A DNA stretch of 64,000 nt from Candidatus Krumholzibacteriota bacterium (GTDB lineage: Bacteria; Krumholzibacteriota; Krumholzibacteriia; JAJRXK01): NCBI GenBank assembly GCA_024276305.1, contig JAJRXK010000093.1:1-64000 (forward strand), given 5' to 3'. The position numbers and the translations under genes were made by a program. The first letter of the stretch is position 1. Each line of letters opens with the position of its first letter. The notes beneath the pieces were generated by a model, which ran no database searches, had not been told where the DNA came from, and saw only the letters and a list, made by a program, of their open reading frames with translations. This document shows, piece by piece, positions 39,882-48,270 of the stretch.

Positions 39882-40160
39882 GGGAGATCCTTTGATGACA
39901 CTAGCTCGAGGTGGCCGAGCGGGCCGGTCGGTTTGTGGGGGCTTTCCCCGCAAACTCGATATCGGCCGATGCGAGGCCGAGCTTTAGGAAGGAATCGCGG
40001 TCGGGGATGGAATGGCGCGGCGAAGCAGGGATGAGAGTGCATCGGTGCAATCCTCACCGATCCTTATTAGACTAGACCACACCGGAGATCAGGACGTATC
40101 CGGTCGGGCAGGGAAGAGATCTGCCGGCCGCAGGAAACGAAGAAGAGAGTGAGGGGGGCC

Positions 40161-41447
40161 ATGTCCGAAGTCGCAAAACTCGTCGTGGGCGAGAATACCT
40201 ATGAGTTGCCGATTCTGGAGGGAAGCGAGGGCGAACGCGCCATCGACATCTCGAAGCTCCGCGCCCAAAGCGGACTCATCACCCTCGATCCAGGCTTTGC
40301 CAATACTGGAAGCTGCCAGAGCTCGATCACCTTCATCAACGGCGAAGAGGGAATTCTGCGCTACCGCGGCTACCCCATCGAAGAGCTGGCGGAGAAGAGT
40401 TCCTTCCTCGAGACCTCCTATCTGGTCCTGAACGGCGAGCTTCCCACTGCGGCGGAACTCGCACGATTCGAAGAGGAAATCACTCTGCACACCCTGATCC
40501 ACGAGGATGTGCGGCACATGTACCAGGCCTTCCCACTCAAGGCCCATCCCATGGCGGTGGTCTCCGCGCTGGTCGGATCCCTGGCGACCCTCTATCAGGA
40601 CGAGCTCGATCCTCTCAATCCCGAGCACGTCCAGTTGCAGGTGCGAAGGCTCATCGCCAAGTTGCCGACGATCTGCGCCTGGGCCTACAAATACAGTGTG
40701 GGGCATCCCTTCGTGTACCCCCGGAACGACCTGGGCTATGCGGAGAACATCCTGCACATGATGTTCGCCAATCCGGCCGAGACCTACGAAGTGCATCCCG
40801 CCGTCGCCAAGGCCATCGACACTCTGCTGATCCTCCACGCCGACCACGAACAGAATTGCTCGACGAGCACCATGCGCCTCGTGGGCAGCTCGCACAGTAA
40901 CCTCTTCGCCTCGGCTTCGGCGGCCATCGGCGCCCTCTGGGGGCCTCTCCACGGAGGAGCCAACCAGGCGGTCATCGAGATGCTGACGGAGATCGCGGCG
41001 GAGGGGCTCAGTGGCCGGGAGTACCTCGACCGGGTCAAGGACGATCCCAACACCCGTCTCATGGGCTTCGGCCATCGGGTCTACAAGAACTACGACCCGC
41101 GGGCCAAGGTTCTGAAGGGAATGACGAGGGAGGTTCTCGAGGCCATCGGTCAGAGCACTCCGCTCCTCGACATCGCGATGCAGCTCGAAGAAGTCGCGCT
41201 CAGCGACGACTACTTCGTCAAGCGGCGGCTCTACCCGAATGTGGACTTCTACAGCGGCATCATCTACCAGGCCATCGGGATTCCGGTCAATATGTTTACG
41301 GTGTTCTTCGCCCTGGGACGGATGCCCGGGTGGATCGCCCACTGGCTCGAGATGCACGCCGATCCCGCCGCTCGCATCGGCCGACCGCGTCAGATCTACA
41401 CTGGAGCCACCCAGCGCCCCTACCAGGATCTCTCCAGCCGCGGTTGA
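40161..41447 (+). CDS. gltA: citrate synthase (type II)
   Basis: Condenses oxaloacetate with acetyl-CoA at the entry of the TCA cycle. The 428-residue length fits the Gram-negative hexameric type. Landmarks are LHADHEQNCSTSTMRLVGSS, GPLHGGANQAVIEM (catalytic histidine region), and GFGHRVYKNYDPRA; the catalytic aspartate follows in NVDFYSGI. The ATG at 40161 follows a GAGG-containing G-run; a GTG at 40149 is possible. Single-gene unit closed by a strong terminator. Confidence 0.97.
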   Translation: MSEVAKLVVGENTYELPILEGSEGERAIDISKLRAQSGLITLDPGFANTGSCQSSITFINGEEGILRYRGYPIEELAEKSSFLETSYLVLNGELPTAAELARFEEEITLHTLIHEDVRHMYQAFPLKAHPMAVVSALVGSLATLYQDELDPLNPEHVQLQVRRLIAKLPTICAWAYKYSVGHPFVYPRNDLGYAENILHMMFANPAETYEVHPAVAKAIDTLLILHADHEQNCSTSTMRLVGSSHSNLFASASAAIGALWGPLHGGANQAVIEMLTEIAAEGLSGREYLDRVKDDPNTRLMGFGHRVYKNYDPRAKVLKGMTREVLEAIGQSTPLLDIAMQLEEVALSDDYFVKRRLYPNVDFYSGIIYQAIGIPVNMFTVFFALGRMPGWIAHWLEMHADPAARIGRPRQIYTGATQRPYQDLSSRG

Positions 41448-41467
41448 CCGCGAACCTCACGGAATGG

Positions 41468-41498
41468 CCACAGCCCTGGGCGAGGGCTGTGGTAGAAT
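41468..41498 (+). terminator. rho-independent terminator of gltA
   Basis: CCACAGCCCT at 41468-41477 pairs perfectly with AGGGCTGTGG at 41483-41492 around a 5-base loop, followed by TAGAAT. It lies 20 bases past the gltA stop. Confidence 0.7.
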
Positions 41499-41567
41499 CG
41501 ACAAGATTCCCGTCGCGCGGTTCATGATGGCCGCGCGACATGTCGAACCCATCCGGGAGTTCCACCC

Positions 41568-42206
41568 ATGAGACTATTGCTCAAGACCCTGGCCACCGTC
41601 GCCCTGGTGGCCTTGACCATCGCCCCCGCCTTCGCCCAGTCGGAGAATTGCGTGTTCTTCTCCGAATACGTCGAGGGAAGCAGCAACAACAAGGCCCTCG
41701 AGATCTTCAACGGAACTGGCGCGCCACTGGACATGGGTCGGGTGACCGTCGAGCGCTACAACAACGGCGCCACGACCCCCGGTTCCACGAATGTCCTCGC
41801 CGGCACCACCATTCCCGTGGGCGGCGTCTACGTCATCGTCAACGCCTCCGCTGCTCCCGAGCTGCTGGCCCTCGGAGATGCGACCTATACCAGCTCGACC
41901 TGGTTCAATGGGGACGACACCATCGTCCTCCTCCTCGACGGCCTCGTGGTCGACGTCATCGGGCAACTGGGCTTCGATCCGGGGACCCAGTGGGGAACGG
42001 GAACCTGCACCACCAAGGAGCACACCCTCCGCCGCAAGGTCGACATCTGCTGCGGTGACACCAACTCCGCCGATGTCTTCGATCCCGCGGTGGAGTGGGA
42101 CTGCTTCGCTCAGAACGACTTCACGGACGTCGGCCAACACGCCAGCAATTGCGTCGCGGTTCCGGTCGACGAGAGCAGCTGGTCGAGCGTGAAGGTCCGC
42201 TTCTGA
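41568..42206 (+). CDS. secreted lamin-tail-domain protein
   Basis: This 212-residue protein has a signal peptide (about 1-24, ending PAFAQ). The mature region is a lamin-tail-domain type Ig fold: FFSEYVEGSSNNKALEIFN, then MGRVTVERYNNGATTPGS and STWFNGDDTIVLLLDGLVVD. Such domains occur at the surface of many bacteria, often beside nucleases or phytases, and here stand alone. The C-terminal tail VPVDESSWSSVKVRF resembles a conserved ending of exported proteins in Eisenbacteria-like genomes (from memory). It lies 70 bases after the gltA terminator. Confidence 0.85.
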   Translation: MRLLLKTLATVALVALTIAPAFAQSENCVFFSEYVEGSSNNKALEIFNGTGAPLDMGRVTVERYNNGATTPGSTNVLAGTTIPVGGVYVIVNASAAPELLALGDATYTSSTWFNGDDTIVLLLDGLVVDVIGQLGFDPGTQWGTGTCTTKEHTLRRKVDICCGDTNSADVFDPAVEWDCFAQNDFTDVGQHASNCVAVPVDESSWSSVKVRF

Positions 42207-42231
42207 TTCTGGTCTGGATCCAACCTGATGA

Positions 42232-42270
42232 GAAGAGGCCGGAGCACCCCGCTCCGGCCTCTTCGTGTTC
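42232..42270 (+). terminator. strong terminator between convergent genes
   Basis: GAAGAGGCCGGAGC at 42232-42245 pairs perfectly over 14 bases with GCTCCGGCCTCTTC at 42251-42264 around a 5-base loop, then GTGTTC. It may serve both the lamin-tail gene and the opposite-strand TPR gene. Confidence 0.75.
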
Positions 42271-42302
42271 GGCGATGGGCCGTGCGGGCCGACTTCAGCT
42301 CT

Positions 42303-44585
42303 TCACTGCGAGAGAGTTTGGGCCCATTGTCGCGCGGCCCGCACCTTGGGCGTGTCGTCGGCCTGCTCCCAGCACCGAAGGGCCCGATCGAGGTGCTTCC
42401 GAGCTTCACCGATGCGGTCCCGGTCCAATTCCACCAAGGCCATCTCGTAGTTGAGCTCACCATGCGCGGGATAGATCCTCAGCCCCTCCTCGAGAGCATC
42501 ATGAGCATGGTCCAGCTCTCCCATCGCGCGCAAGCTGCGACCCAAACCGATGTACTGGTGAATGCGACCTCGACTTTCACCGAGGGATTCTCTCCAGAGC
42601 TGTGACGCGCGCTCCGGATCCCCATCGAGCTCCGCCAGTCGAGCTCGAGCCCCGACCACCAGGCGCTGGAGATCCGCCAGACCGAATTGATCGATGGTCC
42701 CCTGCATCTCTTCGATGGCCCGGCGCGCATCCTCCCTCCGGTCGGCGTTGAGGTAGATCGGCGTACGGCCGAAGGAGATGAAGGCGGCGAGAGGCGGGGA
42801 GAGCTGGTCACTGATCCGGTCGAGTGCCTCGAGTCCCTCGTCGTAGAGCATAGCGTCGCCGTAGATCGAATAGCCCATTGCGGTCATGATCTGGAATTGA
42901 GCGGGCGGATAGACCTGCTCGGCCACCTCCTGCCATCGCCGGAAGAACTCGATCGCTCGTGAATACTGTGCCCTCGCGCTGCAATAGGAGCGATAGCGAG
43001 ACAGTACGCCCGCTCGCTCCGCGTCGGTGCGGGCGCGGTCGAGGCCCTCGCCATAGGTCGCTTCGGCTGCGGCGAACTCCCCGATCTTGGCCTGGAGATC
43101 ACCAAGGGATCCCAGAATGTCCAAGTTGGCCGGATCCACCAATGCCGCCCGGTCGAGGGTGCGTCTCGATTCCTCCAACTGCCCCTGCAATTCATAACAG
43201 GTGGCCAGGGAAACCAGACCATCCGCCGACTCCGGATAGAGTTCGGTGTAGCGGGCGAAGGATTCCAACGCGCGGTCGAAGTCGCCTCGGTCCTGATAGA
43301 GCTTTCCAAGGTCGCGCCAAGGTTCGCCATCGGAGGGATTCAAGCGAATCAGATCCTCGTACATCCGCACCGCATCGTCCGGACGTCCTCGCAACTTGTA
43401 CTGAGGGGCCAGAATCCGTTTCGGGAGCAGATCGTCCGGCATGACCTTCTCCCACCGCTCGAGCACCGCAATCCCCCGGTCCCCCTCTTCGCGATGAAAG
43501 TAGTAACTGGCCCTCAACAGGTTCTGGAGTCGCTCGGGCACGCGGTAGGCATTCTGAATGGCCGCCTCCATCGCCGCATCCGCGACCTCGGGCAAACTCA
43601 GGTTCGAGGCGGTGGAATAGAGGTTGAATTGGGCGAGGGCGAAGGTCGGATCCAGACGCACCGCCTCCAGGAGGTGGTCGTAGGCGGTCTGGTAGTCGTT
43701 CTGCCAGAGCATCGACTCCACCGCCAGTACGAAGGCGTGCAGAGCCTCGAGCGAGCTGGTGGCCAGGTCTGCCACCGGCAGATCCGGAGACCGCGCAAAA
43801 CTCGCCTCGGCAATCCCTGCTCCCCGACGGATTTCCACGCTCAACCGATCCACGAGGTGGAAGAGATCCGGATCGCTCACTCCTCCGCTGGCATGTTCCC
43901 TCCCCGAGGCACTCTCGTAGATCTCGTAGTGGACCGAGTACTCTTCCTCCACTCGCTCCAGGCGACAACGCAGAAAGAATTGCGAATGGGTGTCTTGGGC
44001 AATCTTGCGCTGCAGAGGACGAGGGATGCGAGACAAGTCCTCCACTCCTGCACGACGCGCGGCCTCGGCATGTTCGAAAGAGGAGCGAAGTTCGACGAAG
44101 GGATCCTGGCTGAGGTCCAATTCCAGGAGATAGGCCATCCCCGCCCTCAACCAGTCTTGGTCCATTCTCTCCGCGGACATGTCGAAGGGAAAACTCGCGA
44201 TCGATGTCCGGTAGTTGGCTCGGGGGCGCGGCACCTCACTGGTGGTTCCGTCATCGTTTTCGACGATCACGGTCTCGAGGACGGCCCCGAAATCGGCGTG
44301 GCCGAAGACGGCCGCCATCACTGCCATCGCGAGAAGCAAGTTGGTGAGCACCGAGAAGATCTGTCCCCGGCTGAAGCGATCGGGGCCGGGGGCTCCATGA
44401 GTCCAACCCACCACCAACACCGAGGGCAGCAAGACCAGGATGGCGAGTCCGGTGAAATCGACCCAGGTCGGGGAGAGCGCGTAGCGCATCTCCAAGAACT
44501 CCACGAACTGGACCAAACCCCATCCGGTGACGAGGTAGGCAACGAGAATCTGAGCTACGCGTCGGCGTAGGAGTTCTCGAATCAC
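42303..44585 (-). CDS. TPR-repeat protein with N-terminal membrane helices
   Basis: This 760-residue protein starts (GTG) with MIRELLRRRVAQILVAYLVT. Three hydrophobic helices follow (about 10-30, 42-62 and 78-95), then a DUF-type middle domain (about 130-260) and at least eight TPR hairpins to the C-terminus (YESASGREHASG, then DDAVRMYEDLIRLNPSDGEP and LGKLYQDRGDFDRALESFAR). The same N-terminal membrane block, with RRVAQILVAYLVTGW followed by RYALSP, is found in many bacterial TPR proteins of unknown role, often linked to signalling. No fused catalytic domain is seen. Confidence 0.85.
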   Translation of the reverse strand: MIRELLRRRVAQILVAYLVTGWGLVQFVEFLEMRYALSPTWVDFTGLAILVLLPSVLVVGWTHGAPGPDRFSRGQIFSVLTNLLLAMAVMAAVFGHADFGAVLETVIVENDDGTTSEVPRPRANYRTSIASFPFDMSAERMDQDWLRAGMAYLLELDLSQDPFVELRSSFEHAEAARRAGVEDLSRIPRPLQRKIAQDTHSQFFLRCRLERVEEEYSVHYEIYESASGREHASGGVSDPDLFHLVDRLSVEIRRGAGIAEASFARSPDLPVADLATSSLEALHAFVLAVESMLWQNDYQTAYDHLLEAVRLDPTFALAQFNLYSTASNLSLPEVADAAMEAAIQNAYRVPERLQNLLRASYYFHREEGDRGIAVLERWEKVMPDDLLPKRILAPQYKLRGRPDDAVRMYEDLIRLNPSDGEPWRDLGKLYQDRGDFDRALESFARYTELYPESADGLVSLATCYELQGQLEESRRTLDRAALVDPANLDILGSLGDLQAKIGEFAAAEATYGEGLDRARTDAERAGVLSRYRSYCSARAQYSRAIEFFRRWQEVAEQVYPPAQFQIMTAMGYSIYGDAMLYDEGLEALDRISDQLSPPLAAFISFGRTPIYLNADRREDARRAIEEMQGTIDQFGLADLQRLVVGARARLAELDGDPERASQLWRESLGESRGRIHQYIGLGRSLRAMGELDHAHDALEEGLRIYPAHGELNYEMALVELDRDRIGEARKHLDRALRCWEQADDTPKVRAARQWAQTLSQ

Positions 44586-44674
44586 AACGCCGCGCCGTTG
44601 GGCTGTATGAAGAAGCTTCCCGTCATGGGCCGATGTTCCCAGAAGCCTCTCCCGGGGTCAAGTCGGGCCCACCT

Positions 44675-46588
44675 TCATCGCAACAGGGTGATGCGGCGAG
44701 TGTCCTGCTGGTCGAGGGCTCGAAGGCGCAGCAAATAGACTCCGCTCCCCACCTCACGGCCCGAAGAGTCCCGTCCATCGAAGAGTACCGCAGAGACTCC
44801 GGCCCCACGCCAACCCAATTCCCAATCGCGGACCCGACGGCCGGCCAGGTCGAAGAGCTCCAACTGCACCTCGCCGGGACGGTCGATCTCGAAGCGAATC
44901 TCGGTCCGGGGATTGAAGGGATTCGGGCGATTGCCCAGAAGCCTGACCCTCGATGCCCGCCCTGAACGCGGGGCCGCAGTGACCCCGCCGAGCTGGACCA
45001 CCAAGCCGGAGCCGTCGTGATCGACGACACAGAGTTGGGACCCCGCATCGAAGGTCCACTGACCGTGGGCCCCCGAATCCGCCTGGGCCACCCACTCTCC
45101 ACCGATGCGCACCCCCGACGGGGCTTGCGCGAGCTTGAGGGTCACTCGGGCGGGGCCGCTCCAAAGGGTCTCGATACGGGTGGGGCCGTAGACCACCGTC
45201 GTCGGCGAGGCTCCGTCCACCCTCAGAATGTGGTTCTCGTTGGCCGGCGCGAGGTCCGGCGCGTAGGCGAAGGCCTCGAGGAGGTAGAGCACCGTGTTGA
45301 AATTCTGCTCGTACCAGGTTTCGAAACCGAATCCCGGTTGGGAGAGCTCCCGAATGGTGGTCAGCATCCTCCCATCGTCGGAGGGCACGCTGCTCGCCGG
45401 AGCTTGACCATAAGTGAGGGTGTGGAGAGCCTCCCTCCCCAGTACCGCCCAGGTCGAATCGTAGAGAGCTGTCCCCTGCGTCGCCTCCGCCAGTTGCAAT
45501 TGGAGGAGCGCCCACTGCCCGGTCGCCGCATAGGTCGAATTCATCCAGGCCTGCCACTCCAGAAGAGCGGGAGCGTAGAGCCCATTCCCGTTCTGGATCC
45601 CATCGGGGGCCACGAAGATCGCCGTGGTGGTGTCGCGAATGGTGATCGCCATTTCCACATCCCCCGGCTGATTCCTGGCGATCAGGGCCGACGCGGTGCG
45701 TTCGGCGCTGTAGTGATCTCCCAGTCCCACGGACTCCGAACCGATGTCTTCGTAGAATCCCTCCCAGTGCATGTAGTCCGCACTGGCCGGATTCAGAGGA
45801 TTGTTCCAGAGCCAGGCCCAGGCCGCATCCGAAGCCGCGGTGTAGACCGGATTCGAGGTGCGCGCACCCATCTCCCCGAGCAAGAGGGCCGCCGGCACGA
45901 TGTGGCTGGTGTAGTCCTGCCGTACCAGACCGTCGGAGGGGCGGACCCGAAAGGGCCACCGTCCCGCATCCGCGACTCCGCCGCTCATCTGGGTGGCCAC
46001 ATAGGTGTCCGCGATCTCGGTCGCGGCCTGCAGGTAGAGAGCGTTGGCGGTGATGTCGTAGAGCCGAAGACATCGCAGACCGAACATGCCCGGCTTGTCG
46101 GACATGATGGAATCACCGTCGAAACCGCCTCCCATCACTCCATCGGTCTGCGTGCTGTAAACCCAATTCGCATAGAGATCGGTGGCCGGAGTCCGGCGCG
46201 CGATGAGCCATTGGGCCATTTGCTCCGCCCGCCCGAGCGCGGCGGTATCTCCGCTGTAGACCCACCAGTCCAAGAAGGCGTCGATCGCGACCGACGCCGT
46301 GTAGCCCGGATAGCTGATACTGGCATAACCCGGATAACCCACGGTACTGCTCCGCAGACGATCGTTGTGGCGGATGGCGTAGTGGTAGAAGTAGGGCGGC
46401 GCGACCGGGGCGAGAGGATCGTTGTCGTAATTGCGGATCCCGCCGATTCCGATGTCACTCTCGAGGAAGGTCATGACTTCGGCCGCGACCTGGGCGTGAG
46501 CCTTGAGCGGAGAGAGGGCCGCCGAGGCCCGAGCCGGCAGGAGGAGCGGCAAGAGGATGCAGAGCAGGAGTCGTGATGAGCGATTCAT
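44675..46588 (-). CDS. secreted glycosidase-like protein with FlgD/type IX C-terminal domain
   Basis: This 637-residue protein has a signal peptide (about 1-24) and a large region (about 30-480) of helical pairs with many aromatic residues (FYHYAIRHNDRLRSSTVGYP, YEDIGSESVGLGDHYSAERT). That suggests an (alpha/alpha)6-barrel polysaccharide-acting fold; no specific family is certain. The C-terminal 85 residues (NRPNPFNPRTEIRFEI, then ELFDLAGRRVRDWELGW and SGVYLLRLRA) form a FlgD-like/type IX secretion sorting domain. It lies 68 bases after hisS on the same strand. Confidence 0.8.
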   Translation of the reverse strand: MNRSSRLLLCILLPLLLPARASAALSPLKAHAQVAAEVMTFLESDIGIGGIRNYDNDPLAPVAPPYFYHYAIRHNDRLRSSTVGYPGYASISYPGYTASVAIDAFLDWWVYSGDTAALGRAEQMAQWLIARRTPATDLYANWVYSTQTDGVMGGGFDGDSIMSDKPGMFGLRCLRLYDITANALYLQAATEIADTYVATQMSGGVADAGRWPFRVRPSDGLVRQDYTSHIVPAALLLGEMGARTSNPVYTAASDAAWAWLWNNPLNPASADYMHWEGFYEDIGSESVGLGDHYSAERTASALIARNQPGDVEMAITIRDTTTAIFVAPDGIQNGNGLYAPALLEWQAWMNSTYAATGQWALLQLQLAEATQGTALYDSTWAVLGREALHTLTYGQAPASSVPSDDGRMLTTIRELSQPGFGFETWYEQNFNTVLYLLEAFAYAPDLAPANENHILRVDGASPTTVVYGPTRIETLWSGPARVTLKLAQAPSGVRIGGEWVAQADSGAHGQWTFDAGSQLCVVDHDGSGLVVQLGGVTAAPRSGRASRVRLLGNRPNPFNPRTEIRFEIDRPGEVQLELFDLAGRRVRDWELGWRGAGVSAVLFDGRDSSGREVGSGVYLLRLRALDQQDTRRITLLR

Positions 46589-46656
46589 GGAAACCCAGGG
46601 GCAGAGGGACGAATGGGTCCGTCCATGCTAGCACAAATCGGACGCGGTGAGGCCGT

Positions 46657-48087
46657 TCAGGCCTCGAATTGGCGGCGCAGCTGCTCGACCAGCGACGCTC
46701 GCGGCACCCGGAATTGGCCGGGGCGTTCCTCGATCCACTGATCTCGATCGCTCACCGCAGCGGAGGCCTTCTTCCCCTCGTCGAGGTCCTTGACCGTGAC
46801 CTCACCGGCTTCGAGCTCATCGCTCCCCAAGATGACCGCGAAAGGAATCTTCCAATCACTGGCGTACTTCAGCTGGTCGCCCAGCTTGGCTTTGGGCTTG
46901 AGGTAGATCTCCGCCCGCAGTCCGGCCTGGCGCAACTCGGTCACCAGGCTCAGATACTCGGCCAACATCTTGCGATCCATGGTGGTCACCAGAACCTGGG
47001 TCCCCGATCGATCCAGAGACTCGGCGCGGAGGGCATCCAGGGCGGCCAGCAATCGATCCACACCGATCGACGCGCCCACCGCCGGCAACTGCTCCCCACT
47101 GAAGCGTGAAACCAGTTCGTTGTACCGACCGCCCCCCATGATGCTTCCGAATTCGGGGAGGTCGTCGAGAGTCGCCTCGAAGATCGGACCGGTGTAGTAA
47201 TCCATTCCCCGAGCCAGACGGGGTGCAAAGCGGATCCGCTGCGTCGGTGCTCCCAGGGCCTGCACGAAGGTGCGCAGCTGCTCGACTTGGTTCAGCGCCT
47301 CGTCGGCTCCCTTGACTCCGTCCAGATGATCCCGAATGCGCGCCAATAGCTCGTCGTCCTCGTCGCCATCGATCTCCAGGAAATCGAGCACCGCGTCGAT
47401 CTGCGATTCCGGCAGGTCCAGGCCCGGGATCCTGGCCCCGCTCTCCGCATCGGTGCGCCCTGCGCCAAGCTCGCAGCGCACCCCCTCCATCCCGATCTTG
47501 TCCCCCTTGTCCAGAACCCGAATCACCGCGATGAACATCTTCGGGTCCACACCAGACCGGGTGAGGACCGCGTTGAGAATGCCTCGGTGGTTCCAGTGGA
47601 TGTGGTAGCCGGGCAATCCCAGGGCCTCGAGCACTTGGCCCATGGCCACCAGGATCTCGGCGTCGGCCATCATCGACGGAGTTCCCACCACATCGATGTC
47701 GAATTGGGTGAACTCCCGAAAGCGTCCGGCGCCCGGCTTGTCGATTCGGAAGACCGGGCCCGTCTGATAGCGCTTGAAGGGCCGACGCAGTTGGGGGTTG
47801 GCGGCCACGAAACGGGCGAGGGGGACCGTCAGGTCGAAGCGCAGCCCGAGATCGACATCCTCTTCTGCGTGGTGCCAGGTGAAGATGCGCTGGGAGGTCT
47901 CGCCGGCCTTCGACCCGGTCAGCGTCGATGCGAATTCGACCACTGGAGTTTCGAGCGGCCGAAAGCCGAAGGTCTCGAAGACGGCACGCGCCGTCTCGAC
48001 CAGAGCCTGCCGCTCTCGGACCGAGCGCCCCAGTTGATCCCGCATGCCCTTGACCAGGCGCGGCTCGATGCGCTTTCCCTTGGACAT
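46657..48087 (-). CDS. hisS: histidyl-tRNA synthetase, alphaproteobacterial-type
   Basis: Class II aminoacyl-tRNA synthetase charging tRNA-His. The 476-residue protein has VKGMRDQLG, motif 2 in the region RIDKPGAGRFREFTQFDIDV (about 114-133), and RGMDYYTGPIFE near 315. Sequence blocks such as LRFDLTVPLARFVAANPQ, GAGRFREFTQ and VLDKGDKIGMEGVRCELGAG match the divergent HisRS of alphaproteobacteria rather than the common bacterial form. The adjacent tRNA-His has the matching odd acceptor (A73, G1-U72). No Shine-Dalgarno sequence is obvious before the start. tRNA-His lies 31 bases upstream on the same strand. Confidence 0.95.
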   Translation of the reverse strand: MSKGKRIEPRLVKGMRDQLGRSVRERQALVETARAVFETFGFRPLETPVVEFASTLTGSKAGETSQRIFTWHHAEEDVDLGLRFDLTVPLARFVAANPQLRRPFKRYQTGPVFRIDKPGAGRFREFTQFDIDVVGTPSMMADAEILVAMGQVLEALGLPGYHIHWNHRGILNAVLTRSGVDPKMFIAVIRVLDKGDKIGMEGVRCELGAGRTDAESGARIPGLDLPESQIDAVLDFLEIDGDEDDELLARIRDHLDGVKGADEALNQVEQLRTFVQALGAPTQRIRFAPRLARGMDYYTGPIFEATLDDLPEFGSIMGGGRYNELVSRFSGEQLPAVGASIGVDRLLAALDALRAESLDRSGTQVLVTTMDRKMLAEYLSLVTELRQAGLRAEIYLKPKAKLGDQLKYASDWKIPFAVILGSDELEAGEVTVKDLDEGKKASAAVSDRDQWIEERPGQFRVPRASLVEQLRRQFEA

Positions 48088-48118
48088 GGGATGGGCCCGG
48101 ATTCAGCGGAAGTAAGAA

Positions 48119-48195
48119 TGGTACTGGCGGGTGGATTCGAACCACCGACCCCCAGATCCACAATCTGGTGCTCTAACCAACTGAGCTACGCCAGC
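48119..48195 (-). tRNA. tRNA-His (anticodon GTG)
   Basis: All four stems pair: acceptor GCTGGCG/CGCCAGT, D arm GCTC/GAGC, anticodon stem CCAGA/TCTGG with loop TTGTGGA (anticodon GTG), T arm GGTGG/CCACC. CCA is encoded. The first acceptor pair is G1-U72 and the discriminator is A73, unlike the G-1:C73 of most bacterial tRNA-His. A G is present at genomic position -1. It is upstream of hisS on the same strand. Confidence 0.97.
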
Positions 48196-48208
48196 CCACG
48201 GATCTCAC

Positions 48209-48237
48209 AGTAAAGCGCCGCCCCAGAGGGGTGTCAA
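48209..48237 (-). promoter_or_regulatory. sigma-70-type promoter for tRNA-His/hisS
   Basis: On the minus strand TTGACA (48237-48232) is followed after exactly 17 bases by TTTACT (48214-48209), placing the transcription start about 7 bases before the tRNA. The consensus -35 and good spacing make this the most convincing promoter in the window. Confidence 0.7.
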
Positions 48238-48270
48238 GGCGAGGCGGAGCCACCCAGCCCGTCCCCCGGC

